Shown: piece after piece, positions 36,771 through 46,640 of the stretch | How the letters are laid out: each line of letters begins with the position of its first letter | How positions within the stretch are numbered: position 1 is the first letter of the stretch | Origin: Litsea cubeba | Lineage: Eukaryota > Streptophyta > Magnoliopsida > Laurales > Lauraceae | Assembly: GCA_012931725.1 (NCBI GenBank) | Contig: CM022944.1 | Coordinates: 13,572,831 to 13,636,830 of the forward strand | Direction of reading: 5' to 3' | Length of the DNA: 64,000 nucleotides | Notes under the pieces: generated by a model | What the model saw: only the letters and a program-made list of their open reading frames with translations | Told to the model about the DNA's origin: nothing | Databases searched by the model: none | Program-made: the position numbers and the translations under genes

Positions 36771-37822
36771 AGATCGGGCTGGAGCAGGCGGGTGGAAACC
36801 CATTTATATATACGTACATTTGTTTGCACCCATTTATTTATAGGTACATTTGTAGTATGAATACTGTGTACATAAGGCTATCTTCTTGTCGAAATTTTGA
36901 CATACAGACAAATGTGAAACAATGACAATTTGGATAGGTCATGGTATAAAATCCCATCACCACTTTTATTTTTTACTCCTCATACAACACAAAATTTTTA
37001 ATCCAAGCCATCTATTGACCTATCAAATCCCAAAATATTTAATTTCATGATTTAAGCATTCATAGACAGCTATCAAGTATATGAAGATTTTACATATAAA
37101 ATCCAAACTTTTGCAAAGTTTACTTATATATAAAATAGTGACTCCGATAAACGTAATATATATATATATATATTATCCATGTAAAATTCTCACTTGTAAA
37201 TCCGTGAATCCCATTTTAATATCTCATGTATAAAAGAAAAATTATCCTTAAAAGAGACCTCGATCTTGCACTCTCTCGTCAAAACCAAGTCATGCCCGAG
37301 CCCACATGAAACTACACATTCCGCTGGGGTTACTTTGGGTCTTAGACTTGAACTTAGGCCTAGATTTTAAGTCCTAATGAAGTTCAAGCCGGGCTACAAA
37401 CATATGTCGTGGAAATCCAGATCACTATTGACAGCCATGGAAAATCATCAGTGTGGCTGACCAATAAATTAAAAATGCCCAAAATAGACTCCAGTTTTAA
37501 GATAGGCCTACTATCAAGTTCCCTGCAAACAGATCAATCCCAAGGGTGGGACTACCTTCATTTTTGGCCTTATAACTGTGTTGCCACCAGTCTAGGTGAG
37601 CATGATATTGAGCGATTTTGATTTGGCCCCCATTGGGGCTGACCTACTTGTTCTTTTTGGTTCGCATCAATAGAGTTGGGTTTCTGTGATGCGGGCGTAA
37701 AGAGATTGGTTACACCTCTCAATTGAGTTACGCCGGGCTCACACATGGATCACGTGAATACAGTACACTAGTGTGGTTGCTATCTCACGTTTGTAAAAGG
37801 AGCGTGGAATTTGCATGCTTAA
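36771..37822. other. Intergenic, nothing recognised
   Basis: AT-rich spacer with a (TA)n run near 37158-37172. Confidence 0.5.
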
Positions 37823-38231
37823 TAGGGTGTACAAAAAATTCGTCGAGTCGGAAATCCGATCCGATCCGATCCGTGGATTTTTATCCGAACCAAAGGTAAA
37901 CGGATTGGTCACAGATTGAAATTTTTGTAATCCGTTAGCAATGGATCGGTGGCGGATTTCACCCTCAATCCGCGGATTTAATCCGATCCGTTGGCATTAA
38001 ATATAAATAAAAAAATATAAGGGGTCTAAATATAAATTAGGATGTCTAAATTTAAAATAAAAAAAATTTTATAAGGGGTCTAAATGTGATTTTTTATAAT
38101 ATATTTGATATTTTTATTTTGAAATTAGATTGAACGGATTAATCCGGTCCTCCACGGATCGGATCGAATCAGATTTTAACAGCAACGGATTGGTGGCGGA
38201 TTTGGCCCAATCTGATCCGTGTACACCCCTA
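37823..38231. mobile_element. Non-autonomous hAT-like element, copy 1
   Basis: Starts tagggtgtacaaaaaat and ends tgtacacccct(a), an inverted pair. The interior is dense in gatccgatccg and cggattg motifs. No clean 8-bp target duplication was found here. It is the same family and orientation as the element 92 bp downstream. Confidence 0.6.
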
Positions 38232-38322
38232 ATTATTGCTTAAGACCAGTTTTCTAATGAAAAATATTAGCCTACATAGCGTTGTCTACTTGTCTCGGAC
38301 GGAGTTTGTTAATTGTGCTAGG

Positions 38323-38800
38323 TAGGGGTGCATAAAAAATCCATCGATCAGGAAATCTAATTCAATCCGATCTGAACCGCGTATTTTTATTTGATCTAAA
38401 GGTAAACGGATTGGTGACGGATTGAAAATTTTGTAATCCGTTAGCAATAGATCGGTGGCGGATTTGACCCTCAGTCCGCGGATTCAATCCGATCCGATCC
38501 ATTGACATTAAATATAAAAAATATATAAGGGGTCTACATATAAATTAAGATGTTTAATTTTAAAATAAGAAAAAAAATTAAGGGGTCAAAATGTAATTTT
38601 TTTACAACATGTTTGATATTTTTCTTTTAAAATTAGATTGAACAGATTAATTCGATCCGATCGGGTCCTCTACAGATCGAATCGAATCGGATTTTAAAAG
38701 CCAATGATTGGTGACGGATTCCAAATCCGTCAATCAGTAGGTAACGGATTGGTGACGGATTTGGCCCAATCCGCACCAATCCGATCCGTGTACACCCCTA
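38323..38800. mobile_element. Non-autonomous hAT-like element, copy 2
   Basis: Starts taggggtgcataaaaaat and ends tgtacacccctа-type inverse. The 8-bp flanks gtgctagg (38315-38322) and gtgctggg (38801-38808) match at seven positions. The interior aligns with the copy at 37823. Confidence 0.65.
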
Positions 38801-38808
38801 GTGCTGGG

Positions 38809-39206
38809 TGTAGATATTCTCCTTCATCACATATGAAAAAAGAGAGAAAATTTGTATTTAAGATTTTATATTCACATACACACAACTTGCATTCACACGA
38901 ACAATTTATATTCACTTTCACATTCCATTTTTCACCTTTCACATCCACCTTTCAGTTTCACATTCCATATTTAAGTTACATTTAACATTTCATATTTCAC
39001 ATTTACTTCAATCACAAAATTGTGTCCAAATTTATAGACTTCCTACCCAAACAAATACAACCAAATGTGAGAATTTCTAGGGAGTAGCAAAAGTAGCATC
39101 CTAAATAAACAATTATCAATATTACTAGAGGGTCCGACTCAACTGCTAAAAGATCCCTTGAGTAATATTGTTAATTCAATAATATAATATTTGATTGTGT
39201 TTCTTA
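38809..39206. other. Intergenic with cattca/ttcaca repeats
   Basis: A stretch at 38865-39010 consists of imperfect repeats of tttcacattc. No gene. Confidence 0.5.
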
Positions 39207-40128
39207 GGTAGCGTTTGGTTCGCTGTAATGAAGGTCGAAATGGAATGGCTATTCCAACGGAATGATCATTACCGCGTTTGGTTCACAAAAAGTGACGGAA
39301 TGACCATTATCTCCGAAATCATCATTCCTTTATGTGAGGGAATATCATTCCATTGGGGATGGGAAAGAATGGCCATTCCATTACTTTCTAACTTTTTTTT
39401 TTAAAACCAAAATACCCTTGTTTCACATCTACCACTATTTAAAAAGAGAGTAACATGCACTTTTTTTTCACTACACACCTAACCAATGAAATGCAAGATG
39501 TGAGCTCCACTTGTTTTTTATATTTTATTATAATAATAATAATATAATCTATACATTATTATTATTATTAAGAATAAAATAATATAACTTGTGTGGGCCC
39601 TACTTAGATAATAATAATATAATCTATATATCATTATTACCCTTCAAAAAGAGAATAACTTGGGCACCACTTATATATATAATAATAAGATTATAAAAGA
39701 TAAGAACTTGTGTGGACCTCACCTATATAATAATAATATAATCTATACATTATTATTATTATAAAATTATAAAAAAGAAGAACTTGTGTGGGCCCTACCT
39801 ATATAATAATAATATAATCTATACATTATTATTATTATTAAGAACAAAATGACATAACTTGGGTGTAGTACTGCAACCTTAACTGAGCCAGAGATAAAAA
39901 TCTAACAAGGGTATTTTGGTCAGACTTATGTAAATTTTATTCCATTCCGAGACTCATTCCAGTGTACCAAACGTTGGAACATGAATCAAAACTTTATTAC
40001 CGGGTTAATTCCTCAACGTACCAAACGCTGGAATGAAAAATGACTATTCCTGCCTCATTCCATTCCGGACTCATTCCGGTCTCTATTTCATTCCTGCCTA
40101 GAACCATTCTAGCGAACCAAACGCTACC
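39207..40128. mobile_element. Foldback element, PIF/Harbinger-like ends
   Basis: Termini are GGTAGCGTTTGGTTCGCT and its perfect inverse AGCGAACCAAACGCTACC. Flanking trinucleotides are tta and tca (one mismatch to a 3-bp duplication). Subterminal ggaatg/cattcc motifs occur in inverted arrangement. The centre (39525-39850) is a tandem array of an AT-rich unit containing aataatataatctata and attattatt, interspersed with tgtgggccctacctatat. Confidence 0.6.
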
Positions 40129-40873
40129 TCATGGTATGGATTAGGATTTGGGGATTTAGCATTTGGAATCAGCATCTAGAGATTAAGTGCTTGGAATTAG
40201 GTACTCCATTGAATCATGAATGCCCAATAATAAAATCACAAGTGCCAATAAATCTACAAACTCCAAGTAGCATCCCCATGAAGAACCCACTGTCTTAAGA
40301 CAAGTCAATTTTTGCAAATAACTAATAGACAGATGCAAGATCCAATTTCTTGTAAGATTTTTTTTAATGCAAAAAATATTTTTCTAATAAAAAATAAAGA
40401 CAGACATCCCCATCATGATTCTTATTAAAAAATGAAGGGAACCATTGAAGGTAGTCGAATGTTGGTGGAGAGAGAGAGAGCCTACAATGAGAAGAAGCTC
40501 ATGGATTAGGGAGAAAAAGAAAGGAATAAAAAGAAAGCTCGCGAAGGAGAAGAGAGTATGAAGAAGAAGAAAATAAGGAAGCTTGTTGGCAGAGATGAGA
40601 GGAGGAAGAAAGAATAAAAAAAAAAAGGAAAATGAGTTTTGGGTGGATTTTAAATAACATATATGAGAACGAGGATATCCCTACTCATAAAATTTAAAAA
40701 AAAAATAAATCAAAGAGGCCTTGGGACCGCTACAGTGGATATATATGGTCATTTTTTGCCTCCACTAAGTCAAAAGTGTTTTTTTTTTTTGGGCAAAACT
40801 CTCTAAAATAAAACTTCTTTCCATTAAATCACAATAGATTTTACCATGAAGTAATCTATATGTATAAATATAG
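40129..40873. other. Intergenic, nothing recognised
   Basis: AT-rich and GA-rich stretches, no supported feature. Confidence 0.5.
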
Positions 40874-41080
40874 AATCCGGTTCCCCCGTTTCGCTGAAAC
40901 AGAGTGTTACTGTTTCGCCATATCCCAGATCGACACCTGTACAAAATGAAAATCTTGTTGATGTCCTCATTTTATTTTTTAAAAGTGGTAATATAGCTTG
41001 CATGACATTTTATGCACGTGTTAGTATAGGATATTGAGAAACAGTAACTCCCTGCTTATGTGAAACGGGGGATTTGGACT
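40874..41080. mobile_element. Small foldback (MITE-like) element
   Basis: The left aatccggttcccccgtttc and the right (inverse) tccaaatcccccgtttc begin ~40-bp imperfect terminal inverted repeats that both run on to gttactgtttc. It is related to the element at 23139-23319. Confidence 0.55.
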
Positions 41081-41589
41081 CATAAATTTAATGTAAATAT
41101 GAACCAACCTTATCCTAATATATTTTCACATTACTAACAATTTCGCAGTAGTGAGACTTCCGTATGAGAAAATCTCCTTTTAGTAGATTTGGCATCAATA
41201 TATTTTCAACTTCTGTTAATTGGAAAGTCTATAAGAGTGCGTCATCATGCCTTCCTGCCGTTCACATTGAAAATTGAAATTCTCCTTATTGAAAAAATTC
41301 AGTTTATTTTTTTAATATATGAGAAAAATCCCCAAGCCAAAAGATAGAAAATATCTTATGGAAAATCAAAACAGTATTTTCCTTTGTTGCATGTATTCCA
41401 CCAATCATATAAATACTGGAGGAATTTACCTGGTAGAGCCCGGTAAAGCCCTATACGTGCTATGAGGACCCCTTTTCACGTTGGATACGAGAGCAAGGAC
41501 CTTTTTTTTTTTGTCGTTTAGCGAATGGTCGATATCGACTATGGTCGATATCGATCATTCTGCATCCTGTAAAACCCAATTTTTATTTG

Positions 41590-41780
41590 GGTTCACGCAA
41601 AATGGTCGATATCGACCACTTTTATTATCGATATCGACAACATAACTGAAATATAAAAAACACAGTCATTGTCAGTATCGACCACTTTTATTGTCGATAT
41701 CGACAACATAATTGAAACACGAAAAATACAGTCATTGTCAGTATCGACTACTTTTATTATCAATATCGACCACTTTAAAA
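41590..41780. repeat. Tandem repeat with gtcgatatcgac palindromes
   Basis: About three copies of a ~63-bp unit (cagtcattgtcagtatcgaccacttttattgtcgatatcgacaacataa type) in the left subterminal zone of the MULE. The 12-bp palindrome gtcgatatcgac and variants recur near both ends of the element. Confidence 0.8.
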
Positions 41781-42203
41781 TAAATGGAAAAAAAAAAAGA
41801 TGATGGCAGAGATCAGTGTTCCGTTCGGGGATACAAAACCTGTAAATTAACAATATATCATAATTATCATCATTCTCCATTAACTCCAAACAAATTCAAA
41901 TCAGATCCTGTTAGAGAAGCTTCACATCTTTGTGCTCTTTCCCCTTTATCACAACAGGATCAAAGAAAAAAGAAATAGACAGAACAACAAAGCTGAAACC
42001 TACACATCCATCCAGTTTCTACTTCTCTTACTATCTCCTTTGCAGATACTCTCTTTCAGCATCTCTAACAAACTCAGTAGATCTATCAAGCCTACCAAAA
42101 ACAAATCTCAAACCAGAGATCTCAAGCCAAAAACAGTACCAGGCCAAAGAGCTCCATTTCATTAAAATATGTATCAACAATATATCATAATTATCATCAT
42201 TCT

Positions 42204-42437
42204 CTATTAACTGCGAGATTTCTGCATTCTAACAGTGGCCTTGTTGAGATCATCATGCCGAAATCTTCTATCCTTGTTGAGAAGACTGCGAGATTTCTGC
42301 ATTCTAACAGTGGCCTGAGCTCTAATAAGAGCTTGCATACTATGAAGAGTTGCAGCAGCTTGCTTTCGCACAAGATAACCTCGAACATGTGCCTGCAACT
42401 TTACCAGTGCTTTGAGAGCTCGAAGAGCTTTCTTTGC
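42204..42437 (-). pseudogene. IQ67-domain (IQD-like) gene fragment
   Basis: After a ttgtatag acceptor, the minus strand encodes AKKALRALKALVKLQ, then HVRGYLVRKQAA and MQALIRAQATVR. This is the order of basic and IQ-like motifs of the plant IQ67 domain that binds calmodulin in IQD proteins. The upstream exon with the first IQ motif and the downstream parts are missing. The last segment, encoding ATVRMQKSRS, is duplicated 77 bp apart and the frame then stops at TAA (42204-42206). It lies inside the MULE, so it is a captured fragment rather than a working IQD gene. Family assignment is firm, member uncertain. Confidence 0.8.
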
Positions 42438-42899
42438 CTATACAAACCCACAAAAGTACAATAAGCAAAATTAAGAAACATACGATGGATATGAACAATA
42501 CAAATTGAAATGTGAAAATATCCAATAAAGGTCTAACATATGGCACTTTTGTGCAGTGCCAATTCCACAGAGACCCAAAGTGATCTGTAGGCATGTGCTA
42601 ATCTGATGTTGGGGACACAGATTTCTGGAAAAAGATTCAACGAGAATCAGAGATCTTGAGGATTTCGGCCTGGGAACTCTACATCACTGCAACAAAAAAA
42701 ATGCAGATTCCACAATTGTGAAATCCAACCCAAAGACGAACATAAAAAAAAAAAAAAAAAAAAAAAACACTGGGATTCTACAAGCTGTGGTATTCATGGC
42801 TGTTTTCAAACAAGCCCAAAACTGCAAACGCCCCAAGTTACCATGTTCATCATTAGGCCATGGAAGCATCTCAGTGTCAGATTGATAAAAAAAGAAAAC

Positions 42900-43335
42900 A
42901 ATAACCAGAGAATTAGGATTGGGTTTTGGAATTTTGCTGCTCGAGGGCCTTGATTCATCATGCTCAGGTGAAGGAGTATCAAACCGGGCTCTCCGATTTG
43001 GGGTTTATCCTCATCTTAAAAAAAAAAAAATTTTACAAAATATGAGACTAGGGTTTTGAAATGGGGAACATTTAGATTTGGGGAAATTACAAAAATTGTA
43101 GCACCTAACCTGAAGAATCGTGGACTTCATCTTCTTCTTCGAGATACTGGGGTTTCTGCCAAACAGGATCTTCATCTACAACGCGAACTCTAACATCGAT
43201 GACTTTGGCTTCCTCCTCCTTTTTCTTCTTCTTTTTCTTCTTCTTCGTCTTCTTGGATTCCTTATTATGATGATCTTCGCTAGGGTTTTGATATCTCTTA
43301 AGGTACTCTTTGAGGGAGACTGATGTGGAAGCCAA
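42900..43335 (-). pseudogene. BUD13/CWC26-like gene fragment
   Basis: The minus-strand first exon (43335 to 43110) encodes ASTSVSLKEYLKRYQ, a Lys-rich linker, then VVDEDPVWQKP, matching the N-terminus of BUD13 (CWC26), a spliceosomal RES-complex protein. The family start codon position is TTG here, so the original ATG is lost. A donor follows (CAG, then GTTAGG at 43109). About 90 bp on, after a T-rich tract and an AAG acceptor, a second piece encodes RRARFDTPSPEHDESRPSS, like the repeated DTPSPE motifs of BUD13. The C-terminal BUD13 domain is absent. It is a captured 5' gene part inside the MULE. Confidence 0.75.
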
Positions 43336-43563
43336 AGTAGAAAAAACTAGAACAGAGCGATTCCTCCCATCTTCTCCATCCTGAAAAACCTAATTTTTAT
43401 TTGGGTTTCCGCATAATGGTCGGTATCGACCATAAAAGTGGTCGATATCGACCATTCGCTAACCGCACATGTAGAGCTTTATTCGTGTCTATGTTAAATA
43501 CGACACCTCCGAAGTGGTATAGGATCCTATGATGCCCTACCAGGTAAATTCCTCTAAATACTG

Positions 43564-44021
43564 ACTCAATTTATTTAGTGGAAGAAGTAATAAAAGGTGA
43601 AGTAAATGCATCCATATGATGTAATATTTTTACTTTACTATGTTTAGATTGAAAAGGAGAAAAGCAGAGTGGAGAAATAACCTTACAACTTAACATTACT
43701 AATATTTTATTCTTCCATGTGCCTCTTTTTTTTTTTTTTTACCACATAAAAATATGATAAGTTATGGTCACACGTACTTTACGATTAAAAAGGGATATTA
43801 ATATGTACTTCCTCACCTACCTATAATTTAACTAATATTAAAAATAAAATAAAAAACAATACACCATACTTTTTACTTGAAAATCTTGGTCCTCGCCATT
43901 AATGCAAGTGGTCCTGCCTTTTGGACGCTCAATATTGATCATTTAAACAGATGTTGGTCCACATAAGGAGATTCTGTCAGCATAAAAATTAGAAGCACGG
44001 GCCATTTTTTAGGTTATATTA
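43564..44021. other. Intergenic, nothing recognised
   Basis: AT-rich with a T-run near 43725-43740. Confidence 0.5.
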
Positions 44022-45240
44022 AACGGAAAATGATCCCGTAAGAGCCAGTCTTATGGTGTGTGATATCATGATGGATCCCACTAATGTTCGATCAGAACCA
44101 TCCACGTACACCGAATCCCCAAATGACACTAAAGCCCGTAAATTTGCACCCATCTAAATGAAATAAACAGCTGGATCTAACGGAAAAAAATATTTAATAT
44201 AAGTCATTAAATTTGTAGTCTACAGATGAAAGAGGTTAAAATATATAAAATTGAATCCAAACTTGATGGATGGGCCCATCTATTATGGCTGTTTCCATCA
44301 TCTCGGTCCCGTGATAAGTGGGGCTATGGGTGGCCCTCATCACGCTGTTTGTCATGGAGCATTTCCCATATTAATTATATTAAGCTCTGTTTTTTTATTT
44401 TTTTTCTTAGCTAAAGTGAAAATTCAAGTAGCGACTAGACAAGGACAAGAGGGAATTATACGAAGCTAATGTGAGAAGTAAGAACCAAGATGATATGATA
44501 GTGTGTGAGAGCCACCGGCCACGTCATAAATCCAATTAAGTAGGATCTTCTCGCTTTTGCGCGGCGGCTGGGTCCCACATCTGATGCTGTCGATTCACGC
44601 CGTCCCATCGCACTGACATCTTGCCGCGCCCAGACCTTTGGCGTGCGCTGCTCAAAAGCGCCGTTTGCCCTCCGTATGTCATCCGTATGCGCTTCGTATG
44701 CATTCATGCATGCATGCGAGCATCATGACAAACATTCTGGCGTAGATAGTGGGCCCACATCAGATATGGTGTGTCACTCCATCAATGGTTTATGTTGCTT
44801 CCCATTTATTAATATTATAAATAATTCAAAGTGGGAAGGTTGGATGGTGAGAAATAGAGTTTTTTTTTTTTCCTTTTAGCTAGAGTTCATTTATATAAAA
44901 AATATATTCATCTGCATTCATTTCTTACTATATTACGGCGCGATATAATATAATGGGAGTGACTTTATGATACATTCGGACCAGTTCCACACATGAGACC
45001 CCATGATTTACATTGGATCCGTCATATTTATCTATCCGAATTGATTGGACCGTTGGATTGAGGGTTAAGTTTTTTTCTTTAATATAAATCCGTTAAATTT
45101 GTGGCCCACGGAAAAAGGAGTTAGAGGCATGAGATTGATCTCAAACTTGATATATGGGCTCATCCAAGATGTATTTTTTCATTCCCCCCAAATCCCATGA
45201 TTAGTGGGGCCCTGGGTGGGCCCTATTAAGTTTGTCCCTC
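44022..45240. repeat. Two diverged copies of a dispersed repeat
   Basis: About 44022-44345 and about 44945-45235 share, in order: atgat(cc/ac) near the start, aatttgtrg(t/c)c, gaggttaaaa / gagttagagg, tccaaacttgat(g/a)(g/t)atgggc, catctcggtccc / ccccaaatccc, and gtggggc..tgggtgg(g)cc. Both point the same way. Class is unknown and ends were not fixed. Between them lies a GC-richer stretch (44500-44720) without a recognisable gene. Confidence 0.45.
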
Positions 45241-46632
45241 ACTGTATGGTGAGGGATGAATGCAGATGAATATCTCCCTTTATATATAAATGAGGAGATG
45301 CTTGTATGAGAGATAGAGTGGGGGCCCTCACATTTAAGTTGTTGGCATTGGATATTGTTGTAAGGGCCCCCACCATATTTCTTACGTATCTTTCACATAG
45401 GAGCATCTCCCACATATATATATTTTTAAGAAAGAGCAACCGTGAGTGATTATAAAAATAAAGTTTAATTAGTTTGCACAGATCTCTTCAAATAATCTCT
45501 CATTTGGTTGAAAGTAATTGCCCTCTAAATTTGTAATTTTGTACTAAATCCAAGCAGTAAAAGTGAATATTAATCAAATAATTTTCTTATCAGTAGAAAA
45601 ACAAGGGTGTTATCTGTATGTTCACCTCAAACCTTCACCGCCCACCTATTTCATAATGTTTAGGTCCTACTAATAATTGGGAACCAATTGAATGCAAACA
45701 AATAGGGCTTCGAATCTCATTTACAACTCCACCTTGTATCTTTTACGCCTCATTACTTAATACTTGTTCATTGAACTTAGTTTTGCCATCAATTTCTAGA
45801 AACTCAATTTTAGACATACAAATGCGTCCTTTCTTTATCTATGGTACGTATTCACATACTCATTTAACATACCTAAGGATCGATCATTCGTTGTATTTGT
45901 GAAGAGGGAGATGCCTCGTCATTTGGTTTATAAGTGGACTGAGAATGAGCCTTTTTAATAAATAAATGGGACTTTAGGCTTAATATTCTTTAATTGTCAG
46001 CTTTTGTAAACCTTTTCTACATAATAGGGTCATGTGCTTTACAAAGTTTTCCAAGTTTGAAGCATTAGAAAAGCTTCTTATTCACAAGCCATTCTCTAGT
46101 TTGGGGGCCCTCTGACAATTTATTCGTAAAGTGAATTCAAAGTGAAATGATCACTTTTAAGAGGCAAGAAAAGAAGTCGGTCTTATAAAAAAAAGCAAAA
46201 TTCCAAAATCCACCTTATATTGAATTATTATCATTTTGTGGCATGTGGATGAAAATTTTTTTTCAACTTTCTAGTTAAAAAAGCGACCCTTTTGTCTTTT
46301 AATGACACATGAGATTCACTTTTTTACTTAAAAAAAAGGTGATTTTTATAAATTTTGTATTTTTGATGGGACTCATCTTCTTTTCTTATCTCTAGAGTGA
46401 CCGTTAACTTTAAATTCACCTTGTTATTGAATTGCCAAACGGGCGGTGAATGGTTTTAGTCCACGACTTACCCTTGTCACAACTGTCTAGAAATATCTCT
46501 ACGTTGGAAGGAAACAAGTTTGGTTTTGGTTACATCCTGCATAAAGCTTGGTTATATCTCACAGGATGTCATGCTTCAGCAGCAGCAGCAGCAGCAAAAA
46601 AAAAAAAAAAAAAAAAGATCAAATTTGGGCTA
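45241..46632. other. Intergenic with CAG/A microsatellite
   Basis: No genes recognised. A (CAG)n run followed by an A-run lies at 46576-46616. Confidence 0.5.
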
Positions 46633-46640
46633 GTTCCAAC

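Larger units (their letters stand above)
41419..43554. mobile_element. Pack-MULE-type element carrying two gene fragments
   Basis: Both ends are GAGGAATTTACCTGGTAG in inverted orientation (18 bp perfect), flanked by a perfect 9-bp direct repeat taaatactg (41410-41418 and 43555-43563). Nine-base duplications and terminal inverted repeats are the signature of Mutator-like elements. The subterminal zones share gcgaatggtcgatatcgac and aatttttatttgggtt in inverted arrangement. The 2.1-kb interior has no transposase. It holds exon-like pieces of two unrelated host genes on the minus strand, BUD13-like (42900-43335) and IQD-like (42204-42437), with splice signals still visible. Confidence 0.85.

Noticed and set aside
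36164..36925. Long overlapping open frames (up to 221 codons) on both strands
   Set aside because: They are made of Pro/Leu/Ser or Gly/Glu/Arg runs from the polypyrimidine tract. Open frames on several frames at once show composition, not coding.
37815..38239. 8-bp target duplication for the element at 37823
   Set aside because: atgcttaa and attattgc do not match. A displaced tgcttaa exists but would need extra bases at the right end.
42204..43335. Functional BUD13 or IQD gene
   Set aside because: Only partial exons are present, enclosed by transposon ends, with a lost start codon (BUD13) and an early stop after a duplication (IQD).
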